From Halalkalibacter hemicellulosilyticusJCM 9152 (lineage in GTDB: Bacteria > Bacillota > Bacilli > Bacillales > Bacillaceae_D), in the NCBI RefSeq assembly GCF_000513115.1, contig NZ_BAUU01000004.1, positions 1-64,000 of the forward strand: a stretch of DNA of 64,000 nt. Reading direction: 5' to 3'. The notes beneath the pieces were generated by a model. The model was not told where the DNA came from, did not search any database, and saw only the letters and a program-made list of their open reading frames with translations. Of the stretch, positions 44,207 through 52,945 are shown piece by piece; position 1 is the stretch's first letter, and each line of letters begins with the position of its first letter. The translations under genes and the position numbers were made by a program.

Positions 44207-45310
44207 ATGACACAAACAAAAGTGAACATTCCATTTAGGGCAGATCACGTAGGAAGTTTACTACGACCAGAAAGAATTCATAAGGCTAGAAAGGATTTCC
44301 AAGAAGGAGCTCTTACATCACAACAATTACATGCGATTGAAACAGAAGAAATTAAGAAGGTCGTTGATAAACAAATTGAGGCTGGCCTTGAAGCTGTGAC
44401 AGATGGAGAGTTTCGCCGTAGGTTTTGGCATACAGATTTTCTTGAGCATTTAAATGGGGTGGAAGGCTATGTTCCTGAACGCGGTTATCAGTTCAAAGGG
44501 GAGGAAACGGAGAGATACAACGTACGTGTAAACGGAAAGATAGCGTTTAACGTCGATCATCCGCATATTAAAGAATTTATCCAATTTAAAGAAATCGTCG
44601 GAGGCCGTGCTGTTGCCAAACAAACGATTCCAAGTCCAAATCAATTATTTAATGCCGGGATCCGTAACCTAGACATTTATCCTGATATTGAAGAATATGC
44701 TAAAGATATTATTCAGACGTATCGAGATGCGTTAAGAGCATTTTATAATGCTGGCTGTCGTTATATTCAATTAGATGATGTTTATATAGCTGGACTTAAT
44801 TCTGAGGGGATTCCTTTTAATGATAGTGGCTTTTCAAGGGAGGAATTGATTGATTTGGCTTTACGAGTGGCCAACGGGGTGTTAGAAGACAAACCAGAGG
44901 ATTTAATTGTCACGACTCATCTTTGTCGTGGAAACTATCGTTCGAAATGGGCTTTTGAGGGAAGCTATGCCAAGATTGCCCCAACATTATTTGCTAAGGA
45001 AAAGGTAGATGCATTTTTTCTAGAATATGATGATGACCGTTCAGGAAACTTTGAACCGTTGGACTATATCCCTAATGGAGGACCATATGTTGTATTAGGC
45101 TTGTTCACATCAAAGCATGGGAATTTAGAGGATAAGGAAACGATAAAAGCCCGTGTTAAAGAGGCCACACAATATGTACCCCTAGAACAATTGTGTATTA
45201 GTCCACAGTGTGGCTTTGCTTCTACGCATCATGGAAATATTTTAACGGAAGATGAGCAATGGGCAAAGTTGAAATATATCATTGAGACCTCAAAGGAAAT
45301 TTTGGGATGA
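44207..45310 (+). CDS. YxjG/YxjH-like MetE C-terminal-domain methyltransferase
   Basis: 367 residues, the usual size for YxjG/YxjH. FRADHVGSLLRPERI opens the barrel; EAVTDGEFRRRFWHTDFLE and YIQLDDVYIA follow. The zinc ligands are placed as expected: His and Cys in TTHLCRGN, a Glu in LEYDDDRSG and the Cys in ISPQCGF. It lacks the MetE N-terminal half and likely transfers a methyl group to homocysteine or a related thiol. ATG with AGAGGGAG upstream. Downstream is a hairpin. Confidence 0.87.
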   Translation: MTQTKVNIPFRADHVGSLLRPERIHKARKDFQEGALTSQQLHAIETEEIKKVVDKQIEAGLEAVTDGEFRRRFWHTDFLEHLNGVEGYVPERGYQFKGEETERYNVRVNGKIAFNVDHPHIKEFIQFKEIVGGRAVAKQTIPSPNQLFNAGIRNLDIYPDIEEYAKDIIQTYRDALRAFYNAGCRYIQLDDVYIAGLNSEGIPFNDSGFSREELIDLALRVANGVLEDKPEDLIVTTHLCRGNYRSKWAFEGSYAKIAPTLFAKEKVDAFFLEYDDDRSGNFEPLDYIPNGGPYVVLGLFTSKHGNLEDKETIKARVKEATQYVPLEQLCISPQCGFASTHHGNILTEDEQWAKLKYIIETSKEILG

Positions 45311-45333
45311 ATTTGGATTGATCATATTTTTAC

Positions 45334-45367
45334 AGAGTAAGAGTTGTCGAAAGATAACTCTTACTCT
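45334..45367 (+). terminator. hairpin after the methyltransferase gene
   Basis: AGAGTAAGAGTTGTC and GATAACTCTTACTCT form a 15-base stem (one G-U) with a GAAA tetraloop. No T-run follows on the plus strand; it may serve both convergent genes. Confidence 0.55.
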
Positions 45368-45383
45368 ATATGTCCTTAAAGTC

Positions 45384-45857
45384 TTATCTCTGTTGTAGAT
45401 ACCTTCTCTTTTCTAATAAACGCTGAACGCCATATAACAAATACGCTTTGTGGTGTATATACAGAAAAAATTGGAAATGGTTTAAGCGGTGGAGGCGAAT
45501 AATTTTCATTTTTTTAAGAAAAGGGATGAAGAGGAATGAAAAGAGAGCATTGACAACAGCATTTAGTAATGCAAACTTTTTAAAGTTTCCATATGAATAT
45601 TTGAGGATCCATATGGAAAGAGGGATATATGGACCGATATCAAATGGCAGTTCATCTCTCATAAATGATTTTGGCTTATCATAAAACTTCCACCAGTTAC
45701 GATTATGTCCATAAACATGGTACAAACCTTCAACAAATCCTATTATAAAACTCGCTAAAGAGAATCGTTTCAAATCACGTTTGTTTATGAACAGTAATGA
45801 TAACCATGGTATAGCTATTATGATGACATTAAACCATATGTGCCGTTTGGATGCCAT
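45384..45857 (-). CDS. membrane protein of unknown function
   Basis: 157 residues. Four hydrophobic stretches (residues about 9-24, 34-48, 77-90 and 95-113), with a distinctive YHVYGHNRNWWKFYDKP segment and a basic C-terminus. Similar uncharacterised multi-helix proteins are common in spore-forming Bacilli. ATG 45857 with GAGGTG upstream on its strand. Confidence 0.6.
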   Translation of the reverse strand: MASKRHIWFNVIIIAIPWLSLLFINKRDLKRFSLASFIIGFVEGLYHVYGHNRNWWKFYDKPKSFMRDELPFDIGPYIPLSIWILKYSYGNFKKFALLNAVVNALFSFLFIPFLKKMKIIRLHRLNHFQFFLYIHHKAYLLYGVQRLLEKRRYLQQR

Positions 45858-45981
45858 AAGTGAAATTCACCTCAATCTGTATTATTCAATATTTAAAGTG
45901 CCCCAACAGAGTATAATCATCCACATTTAAATGATTGATCTACTGGTAAAACAGACCAAATCATATCTCCTAGTTGGTTAA

Positions 45982-46022
45982 GAGTCCACTGAAAAAGTAA
46001 AATCGACTTTTTCAGTGAACTC
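45982..46022. repeat. CACTGAAAAAGT-family hairpin
   Basis: CACTGAAAAAGT at 45987-45998 pairs perfectly with ACTTTTTCAGTG at 46006-46017; GAGT and AACTC extend it at 45982 and 46018-46022. Confidence 0.7.
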
Positions 46023-46057
46023 GGTTTATGTCCTTTTTGGAAGGGGCGGGAGTTTTT

Positions 46058-46245
46058 TTGAAGGAAAAGAATATATTTGATCAGATTATGAGCACAAGAG
46101 TAGCATCAAAGCTTTGGGGGTTGGAACAAGACTCTATTAAGCGGTTAGCTAGAATTGGGGCTATTATCGTTCGTAAACTCGATACCAAAGTCTTCTTAAT
46201 ATGCTTTAAAAAAATCAGCCTATTCCAAAAAAGAGATGGAAATAA
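46058..46245 (+). pseudogene. small HTH (excisionase-like) DNA-binding protein, frame-broken
   Basis: The frame from TTG 46058 reads NIFDQIMSTRVASKLWGLEQ, DSIKRLARIGAIIVRKLDT, the helix-turn-helix of a common small Bacillus family. The usual end (KNQPIPKKRW, then TAA 46243-46245) is in a shifted frame. A run of seven A at 46208-46214 lies between them, so slippage there could restore the reading frame or have broken it. SD GGGGCGGGAG lies upstream. Confidence 0.5.
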
Positions 46246-46348
46246 AAAGTCAGATAAATTAGTGTTAACAATAATGAAGCGGAGATGCAGATAAATGTGA
46301 TCTACATCTTCCATTTCGTTTTACGATGTTATTGTTCAACATCAACCT

Positions 46349-47454
46349 CTATAAATCCCACCAAGTAGAAATAGGAACGTCTAACATTTCAAGATCAACG
46401 GTTTCGCCAATTTTCGGTGCGATGAGATGCACGTCTTGCTCTTCTGCGGCAAGAAGGGCGCGTTCGACTGGTTCTGACCAGCCGTGATACGCCAAAGTAA
46501 AAGCACCCCAATGCATGAGCATCATCGTTTCCCCGTTAACATCGATATGAGCCTGCACCGATTCCTCTGGGAACATATGAGAGTAGGACCAGCGCTCATC
46601 ATATTGCCCACCTTCGATTAAGGTGAGATCAAACGGACCATACGCTTCGCCAATTTGTCCAAAGTGTGGACCGTAGCTAGAGTCACCACTCGTGAATAGT
46701 CTCGTTTGCTCACCTAGAATGACCCAGCCAGACCATAACGTTTGATTTCGATCCCAAAGCCCTCTTCCAGAATAATGCTGAGCGGGAACTGAGGCAATCG
46801 TTAATCCATCCCACTCTACCTCGTCCCACCAATTCAAGGCGGTTATGTTTTCACTTTGAACGCCCCATTCTAACAGATGAGCGTCAACTCCAAGAGGAAC
46901 AAAGAAGTGCTCCACCTTATCAATTAGCTCAACAATCGATGGGTAATCCAAATGATCATAATGATCATGCGTAATGAACACTGCATCGATTGGAGGCAAT
47001 TCATCAATGACATGTAATAAGTCATCACTGAACCTTGTGCTTCCTACAAATGAAACCGGAGAAGCCACATCACCGAACATCGGATCAATTAATATTTTTT
47101 TACCATTAATACTTAGTAAAAAATTCGAGTGCCCAAACCAGGTGAGACTGTCCTCTTCGCTTCTGATCTTCTCCCAATCAAATGATGAAACAGGAAGACC
47201 ATCAAGCGGATGACGATCCTCATCCCGACTCACCCAATCACGTAGAAGCGAAAACATCGTCGCGACATCCATCCCCATATCGATTTCATGCTCATTTACA
47301 AACTGACCATCCACATAGTTCTCAAGCTGACTATAGCTTCTCGCTGTTCTTTCGTTGGGCTCCCACCAAATGTCGGATGAAAATTCAAAAATAAAACACC
47401 CACAACGACACCGACTACTCCTAACCCAAGCAAACTGATGATGATTTTTTTCAT
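46349..47454 (-). pseudogene. MBL-fold metallo-hydrolase (NAPE-PLD-like), frame-broken near the N-terminus
   Basis: From ATG 47454 (AGGAGG nearby) the frame encodes a signal/membrane segment MKKIIISLLGLGVVGVV, then FHPTFGGSPTKEQREA, typical for this family, and then stops early. Shifted near 47336 the second frame continues QLENYVDGQFVN and carries the lactamase-fold motifs THDHYDHLD, TSGDSSYG and LMHWGAFTL to 46349. The intact protein would be about 368 residues and would bind two zinc ions. One base has been lost. Without the anchor the protein could still be made from an internal start. Confidence 0.75.
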
Positions 47455-47549
47455 ATTTAACCTCCAAGCAACGAATCATTCTATTATTATAGTATATTTT
47501 GATGAACTGAGTATGAACGGAGGGGGGATGAAATGCCCATAGCAATGTC

Positions 47550-48452
47550 CTAGTTAGAAAATAGTTCACAGTTATTTAGTATTTCATCAGTACTAAGTAA
47601 GGTCGCCTCTTTTATCCCAACTTGATTGGCTTTCATAAACGACTGGACTGCTTGATACCCTACCGCATAACCTGCAAATGGTGATAAGCCAACAGGCTGA
47701 TAACCTTGTTCTGTTGCAATGGTATCGCCAAACATATAACTGCTAACCTCAGCAAAACCTTTAATATTTAATGAACCTTTTATGACTTCGATCGAGTATT
47801 CTAAGTCTTCTTGATTGAAAGAAGTAACCCATGGTCCTAAAAGAGCTTCTCCATAAAGTTCTCTCGCAAAAGATTCAGCTAGCCCTTCTATAATTAAGTA
47901 ATCACCAACCGTTACATTTCCATGATCCCAATCAAAATAAGAAAAACGAATATTGTGATGAAACTCATGGGCAATAACAGCGGGAAGTCTTGGAATGTTA
48001 TAGGAATTTGGATATAGAACTACATGAATAAATCCTGGAATTCCACCGAATCCACAGTAGCCTTTTTGTAATTTAAGTGTATTCGGATCTGCTATATACA
48101 GCCCAAACCTTAATTCCTCAGCACGTATCTTTACGTTATTTTTTTTAATGAAATGAATACAATCGTTCAACGTATGTTCTGCTGTTTGAAGAGCTTGAAT
48201 TTCTTTTAAATTCTTTAATGCTTCTCTGCCCATTTCAGTATCTGACATATTAAGATAACCAAGCATATTTGTGGCCATTATGACATCGTAGCCGTTAGGC
48301 TGCTTTGCTTTTAATGGAACATTAATCGTGTTCCACATTTGCTCAAAAGGCTTCATTATTGAGTACCGATAATAATATTCTCTGTCTCTTTTCTTATCGA
48401 TTGAAAACAACTCCTCGTATTGTTCAATTGTGTCTTCTATTATCAATTTCAT
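47550..48452 (-). CDS. DUF2268 putative zinc protease (YjaZ-like)
   Basis: 300 residues. The zinc motif HEFHHN is visible near residue 185 with a downstream Glu in EGLAESFARELYG. ATG 48452 is used with AAAGGTGG upstream; a TTG or GTG three codons earlier is possible. Family members are metallopeptidases of unknown substrate. It is co-directional with the broken metallo-hydrolase gene. Confidence 0.82.
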   Translation of the reverse strand: MKLIIEDTIEQYEELFSIDKKRDREYYYRYSIMKPFEQMWNTINVPLKAKQPNGYDVIMATNMLGYLNMSDTEMGREALKNLKEIQALQTAEHTLNDCIHFIKKNNVKIRAEELRFGLYIADPNTLKLQKGYCGFGGIPGFIHVVLYPNSYNIPRLPAVIAHEFHHNIRFSYFDWDHGNVTVGDYLIIEGLAESFARELYGEALLGPWVTSFNQEDLEYSIEVIKGSLNIKGFAEVSSYMFGDTIATEQGYQPVGLSPFAGYAVGYQAVQSFMKANQVGIKEATLLSTDEILNNCELFSN

Positions 48453-48559
48453 GGCGACCACCTTTGTATGAATGTTTGTAAAGACTGTTTATTTTACTGT
48501 AAAGTATGACATAACGTAAAAGTCAATAGTGGGGAGAGCGTATTTTATTGGTTGGATTT

Positions 48560-48800
48560 TTTAAAAATTTAAGTGAGGGTGTTATGAGGTTCCTTATTCC
48601 GCTAAATTGGGAAAAAGCTTGCTGATCAGAACGAAATGGATCCCCCATTCCGCTAATCAGGCAGAATGTATGAAAACAGTTGGGCAAAACAACAAATAGA
48701 GGAATGAGGAACCGGTTGGATGGTCAAATCAACTCTTTTTAGGAAATAGAGGAACGAGGATACCTTCAGATTGTTAGGGAGGTCATTTCAGTAAAATCAA
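48560..48800. repeat. degenerate copies of the TAGAGGAACGAGGAACC repeat words
   Basis: AATAGAGGAATGAGGAACCG at 48696-48715 and AATAGAGGAACGAGG later, together with CCGCTAA words near 48600 and 48650, resemble the words of the tandem 193-base repeats at 31918-32305. The segment lacks any open frame. Confidence 0.55.
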
Positions 48801-48856
48801 CATGTCCAAGTGATCGAGGAGGATGACGGTCATAATCAATAAATATTAATCATAGA

Positions 48857-48985
48857 ATGGGAATTAGACTATTCGTCGTGTTTGCATTGATTTCTATAAG
48901 TATAACAGCATGTAATCATTCAGAAGTTACTGAGAAATATCATCTGTTTTCGCAAAGTAAAATGGGTAAAAAAGCGATGAGCTAG
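48857..48985 (+). pseudogene. truncated lipoprotein gene
   Basis: 42 residues: MGIRLFVVFALISISITAC is a lipoprotein signal peptide with lipobox ITAC, followed by 23 residues and a stop. No ribosome site is visible. It looks like the 5' stub of a lost gene. Confidence 0.35.
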
Positions 48986-49016
48986 CTGGTGAGGCCCGCA
49001 ATTTATAGGATAATCA

Positions 49017-49045
49017 TTGACAATGATAGCGCTGTCATTTACAAT
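49017..49045 (+). promoter_or_regulatory. sigma-A promoter with a cre box in its spacer
   Basis: TTGACA at 49017-49022, 17 bases, and TACAAT at 49040-49045. The spacer 49023-49038 is ATGATAGCGCTGTCAT, which matches the cre consensus except at one left-arm position. It precedes the second lacI gene, so CcpA should block this promoter directly. Confidence 0.6.
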
Positions 49046-49109
49046 GATGAGCATAGTAACAACTTTCTAAAAATTCGGTTAATTAAAATAGGAAGCAGTC
49101 GATCTAATT

Positions 49110-50141
49110 ATGGAAAATAAAAAAGTAACCATTTATGATTTAGCAGAGGAGGTGGGGGTATCTACTGCCACGATTTCACGTGTTATTGCTGGCAATTATC
49201 CAGTTAGTCAAAAAACGCGTGAAAAGGTGCAAAAGGTCATTGATAAATACGATTATCGTCCAAATGCCATTGCGAGAACCTTGAGTAACAAAAAATCAAG
49301 ATTAATAGGCTTTATCACTCCTGCTATTACAAACCCGTTTTTTTCACAAGTATTTGTTGAGGTGGACAAATACGCGCTTGAGAAAGGTTACTCGGTTCTG
49401 CTAGGAAATTCTATGCATAGCAATGAACTAGAATCAAGCTATATTCGAATATTACTTGAGCAACAAGCTGAGGGCATTATTTTATTAGGTGGGCTGATTA
49501 ACGATACAGTACCAGATCCAAATAGTGTTCAAGAGCTAATCGAAGTACAGAAGGGAACAAAGCTGGTCACAATCAATGGCAAGATTGAAGGGATGAATAA
49601 CAGTTCGGTTAGAACAGATGAAGCTAAAGGTATTGAGTTAATTATTAAACACTTAGTGAGTTTAGGTCATAAAAAAATTGGGTTAATAGGTGGAGTCAAG
49701 GGGATAACGACAACAGATATTAAGGTCAATACATTTAAAAAGGAACTTAAGAAGTACAATTTAGACTATAAGGATTCCTGGCAAATTTATAGTTCGTATG
49801 ACATTGCAAGTGGTGAAGAGGGTTTTGAGGAATTAATTCGCACGAATAGAGAGTTACCAACTGCTTTACTAGGTATTAATGATTTGGTTGGGGTAGGCAT
49901 GATCAAAGCCTCAAAGCGCCATCCTGATAAGAGTTTTGCTTTTGTTGGATTTGATGATACAAGCTTGGCGCAAACATCCTCACCAGAACTAACGAGTATT
50001 CGCCATCCTTATGAAAAACTGGGTAAAATGGCAATCGAGATGATTGATGGTGGAGGACCTAGTAGAGATATCATTCTACCCCCACGTCTAGTGGTGAAGG
50101 AGTCGACATTGAGAAACATGGCTGGCAAAGTAGAATTGTAG
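49110..50141 (+). CDS. LacI-family transcriptional regulator of the GH2 locus
   Basis: 343 residues. Helix-turn-helix VTIYDLAEEVGVSTATISRVIAGNYPVSQKT; hinge PNAIARTLSNKKS; effector domain GFITPAITNPFFSQ, GIILLGG, GLIGGVKGIT, ALLGINDLVGVGM and FVGFDDT. ATG 49110; a modest AGGAAG lies 14 bases upstream. It presumably binds AGTAACCGGTTACT, found three times between it and the GH2 gene. The last codons are duplicated downstream. The inducer is unknown, likely a galactoside. Confidence 0.86.
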   Translation: MENKKVTIYDLAEEVGVSTATISRVIAGNYPVSQKTREKVQKVIDKYDYRPNAIARTLSNKKSRLIGFITPAITNPFFSQVFVEVDKYALEKGYSVLLGNSMHSNELESSYIRILLEQQAEGIILLGGLINDTVPDPNSVQELIEVQKGTKLVTINGKIEGMNNSSVRTDEAKGIELIIKHLVSLGHKKIGLIGGVKGITTTDIKVNTFKKELKKYNLDYKDSWQIYSSYDIASGEEGFEELIRTNRELPTALLGINDLVGVGMIKASKRHPDKSFAFVGFDDTSLAQTSSPELTSIRHPYEKLGKMAIEMIDGGGPSRDIILPPRLVVKESTLRNMAGKVEL

Positions 50142-50480
50142 TCGTTCAGTAGTAACCGGTTACTATAAAGAATTCATTTTTACGTAACGAATGTAACCAT
50201 CTGCTTTCTAAAAATTTAGGTGATTTTCATGGGTTACCCGGTTTCTAGAAGTAGAACTGTATCACTATGTATTGTGCTAAGGAGTCGGTGTTGGGAAACA
50301 TGGCTGGCAAAGTAGAATTGTAGTCGTTCAATAGTAACCGGTTACTATAAAGAATTCATTTTTACGTAACGCATGTAACCACCTGCTTTCTGAAAATAAA
50401 GGTGATTTTCATGAGTTGACGGTTTCTAGAAGTAGAACTCTATCAATACGTCTTGTGGGTAAGGGATTCATTTTGAAATA
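50097..50480 (+). repeat. tandem 182-base duplication spanning the lacI 3' end and regulatory DNA
   Basis: From 50097 (AAGGAGTCG) the sequence recurs at 50279, including the final codons AACATGGCTGGCAAAGTAGA, the stop, the operator and the TAAAGAATTCATTTTTACGT segment. Spacing is 182 bases. A third, degenerate start occurs at 50461. The copies differ at scattered bases. Confidence 0.8.
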
Positions 50481-50554
50481 CATGGATGATTAGGCGAAAT
50501 AACCTTAAGCAGCAGAGCTTAGAGGCTAATTCAGCAAAAAAGTAAGCGGTTACT
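50151..50554 (+). promoter_or_regulatory. three LacI-type operators before the GH2 gene
   Basis: AGTAACCGGTTACT is a perfect palindrome at 50151-50164 and again at 50333-50346. A one-mismatch copy AGTAAGCGGTTACT lies at 50541-50554, just 22 bases before the GH2 start. The spacing allows looping. Confidence 0.7.
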
Positions 50555-50575
50555 ACGCATAGAAAGGTGATTTTT

Positions 50576-52921
50576 ATGACAAAAAAGTACAACGTGAACC
50601 TTGATTGGAAGTTTTTACTAGGTGAAGAGAAAAATGCTTGGTATAAAGGGTTTGATGATCGGCATTGGCGAGATGTGCAGCTTCCACATGATTGGTCAGT
50701 TGAAGCTCCTTTTTCAAAAGAGCATTCAAGTGGTACTGGTTATTTACCAGGTGGCATTGGCTGGTATCGTAAGTCGTTTCATCTACAAGAAGAAATAAAA
50801 GGAAAAAAGGTCAACTTAACGATTGAGGGTGCGTATCAAAATGCGAAGGTTTGGGTTAACAGCTATTATCTAGGATATAGACCATATGGATACAGCTCGT
50901 TTAGTTATGATATTTCTGATTTTGTTCATTCTGGTGATAATGTACTTTCGATTCGATTGGATCGCCCTTCAACGAGCGATTCTCGCTGGTTTACTGGTTC
51001 TGGTATTTATCGCAACGTATACGTGTCGGTTCAAGAACATACACGTATAGTACCAGAAAGCACGTTCTATTACACTAAATCATCTGATGAAAACAATGCA
51101 GTAGTTGCTGTGGAGACAACTATTGAAAACGATACAGTGTACAAGAAAAAGCTTAAAATTGAAAGTGTTCTATATGATGATCATGACCACATTCAAGGGG
51201 AGTTATCACAGTTGGTTACTCTACAGGCTAATGATGCCCAGCAGCTATCATTTGAGCTAAATATTGATTCCCCCCAATTATGGTCACCAGAAACGCCGCA
51301 TCTATATCAATTGGTTACACGTGTTAGTGAAGCAGATGAACTTGTCGATGAACTGGTGACTACAGTGGGAATACGAAGCATTAGCTTTGATTATGAAACC
51401 GGTTTCTTTTTGAATGGGAAATCTACGTTACTAAAGGGTGTATGTGTGCACCATGATGCAGGAACACTAGGTGCTGCTGTACCTAAAGAAGTGTGGAAAC
51501 GGCGTCTCGAAAAATTTAAAGATTTGGGTGCTAATGCAATTAGAATGAGTCATAATCCGCCTGCGCCAGATTTGTTGGATCTATGCGATGAAATGGGTTT
51601 CTTAGTCATCGATGAAATTTTCGATGAATGGGAAGGCCCAAAGAATAAATGGTCGACAGGTCATAATGTTTATCCGCCTAAGCATGATGGTTATTTTGAA
51701 CATTTCCCTGAATGGGGCGAACGAGATCTGAAGGATTGGGTGCAAAGAGATCGTAATCATCCTTCTATCATTGCTTGGAGTATTGGTAATGAAATTGATT
51801 ATCCAAATGATCCGTATTGTCATCCATCGTTTAAAGAAATGACTGGTAATAATGATAAAGATAAGCCAGTTCAAGAGCGGCAATACGACCCGAATAAGCC
51901 AAATGCAGAGCGACTTGTTTCGATTTCTAAAAAACTAGTTAACTATGTAAAAGAAATCGATACGACGAGACCCGTAACGGCTGCATTGGCTTATCCTGAG
52001 CTATCAAACTTAACAGGACTGTCAGACACATTAGATATCGTTGGTTATAACTACAAAGAACATTTATATGAGCAGGATCACAACAAGTATACTGGCCAAG
52101 TGATTTATGGCAGTGAGAACAGTCATAGTGTTGACAACTGGTTGGAGGTGGTTAATCGCCCTTATATTTCAGGTCAGTTTCTATGGACTGGAATTGATTT
52201 TCTAGGAGAAGCACAAGGTTGGCCGATAAGAGGATCGATGGCTGGCTTACTAGATTTAGCAGGCCGTGAAAAGCCGGGTTTTTATTTGCGGAAAAGCTTA
52301 TGGTCAAAGGAGCTATTTGGCAAGATGACTGTCGAACAGATGGATAGCCACAAGGAACTTTTTATGTGGGATTATGATGAAGGTGATCAAGTCTTAATTA
52401 GAGGTTATACAAATGGTGAAAAAGCGGAGTGCTTCGTCAACGGAAAATCGTTAGGCGTTAAAGAAGTAACGAACATTGGTGAAGTGCCGGTGTGGCAAAC
52501 AACCTTTCAAAAAGGCGAGATAAAGCTAGTCGTCGTCAATGATGATCATGAGTCTTTTGAGGATGTGCTTTACACACCAAGTCACGATCACTATCTACTA
52601 AAGGCGATAAGCGATAAAGACACATTAGTAGGAAATGGCGAGGATGTTGCTCATATCGAAGTGTATCTGACCGACCAGGAAGGGAAAATGGTGATCAATG
52701 ATCAAGAAAGAATCGAAGTGAGTACTGAGGGAGCCATTGACATATTAGGGATTGAAAATGGAGACCTGTCTGATTTAACCCCATATTCAGCATCTCAGCG
52801 AAATTTTCATCAAGGTTATGTACTCATCTATGTACGTAGTAAAACTGAGGGGGGTGAGGCGGCGATTCATATTCGCAACACAGGTGCAAAGGATACTAAA
52901 GTGCCGTTTACGATTGTTTGA
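50576..52921 (+). CDS. GH2 glycosidase, beta-galactosidase-like
   Basis: 781 residues. GH2 layout: jelly-roll sugar-binding domain (about 1-170), immunoglobulin-like domain (about 180-285), then a TIM barrel with KGVCVHHDAGTLG, the acid/base Glu in WSIGNEID and the nucleophile Glu in YGSENSH. A C-terminal DUF4982-like/Ig region follows. No signal peptide, so it is cytoplasmic. ATG 50576 follows AAAGG by seven bases. It would hydrolyse imported galactosides or related beta-glycosides. The exact substrate cannot be read; beta-glucuronidase is an alternative. Confidence 0.88.
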   Translation: MTKKYNVNLDWKFLLGEEKNAWYKGFDDRHWRDVQLPHDWSVEAPFSKEHSSGTGYLPGGIGWYRKSFHLQEEIKGKKVNLTIEGAYQNAKVWVNSYYLGYRPYGYSSFSYDISDFVHSGDNVLSIRLDRPSTSDSRWFTGSGIYRNVYVSVQEHTRIVPESTFYYTKSSDENNAVVAVETTIENDTVYKKKLKIESVLYDDHDHIQGELSQLVTLQANDAQQLSFELNIDSPQLWSPETPHLYQLVTRVSEADELVDELVTTVGIRSISFDYETGFFLNGKSTLLKGVCVHHDAGTLGAAVPKEVWKRRLEKFKDLGANAIRMSHNPPAPDLLDLCDEMGFLVIDEIFDEWEGPKNKWSTGHNVYPPKHDGYFEHFPEWGERDLKDWVQRDRNHPSIIAWSIGNEIDYPNDPYCHPSFKEMTGNNDKDKPVQERQYDPNKPNAERLVSISKKLVNYVKEIDTTRPVTAALAYPELSNLTGLSDTLDIVGYNYKEHLYEQDHNKYTGQVIYGSENSHSVDNWLEVVNRPYISGQFLWTGIDFLGEAQGWPIRGSMAGLLDLAGREKPGFYLRKSLWSKELFGKMTVEQMDSHKELFMWDYDEGDQVLIRGYTNGEKAECFVNGKSLGVKEVTNIGEVPVWQTTFQKGEIKLVVVNDDHESFEDVLYTPSHDHYLLKAISDKDTLVGNGEDVAHIEVYLTDQEGKMVINDQERIEVSTEGAIDILGIENGDLSDLTPYSASQRNFHQGYVLIYVRSKTEGGEAAIHIRNTGAKDTKVPFTIV

Positions 52922-52945
52922 ATGAGAAAAGGGGAGGCGTTATTA

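Noticed and set aside
45448-45684. Plus-strand frame antisense to the 45384-45857 membrane protein
   Set aside because: Shadow frame without SD; minus-strand frame has GAGGTG and membrane pattern.
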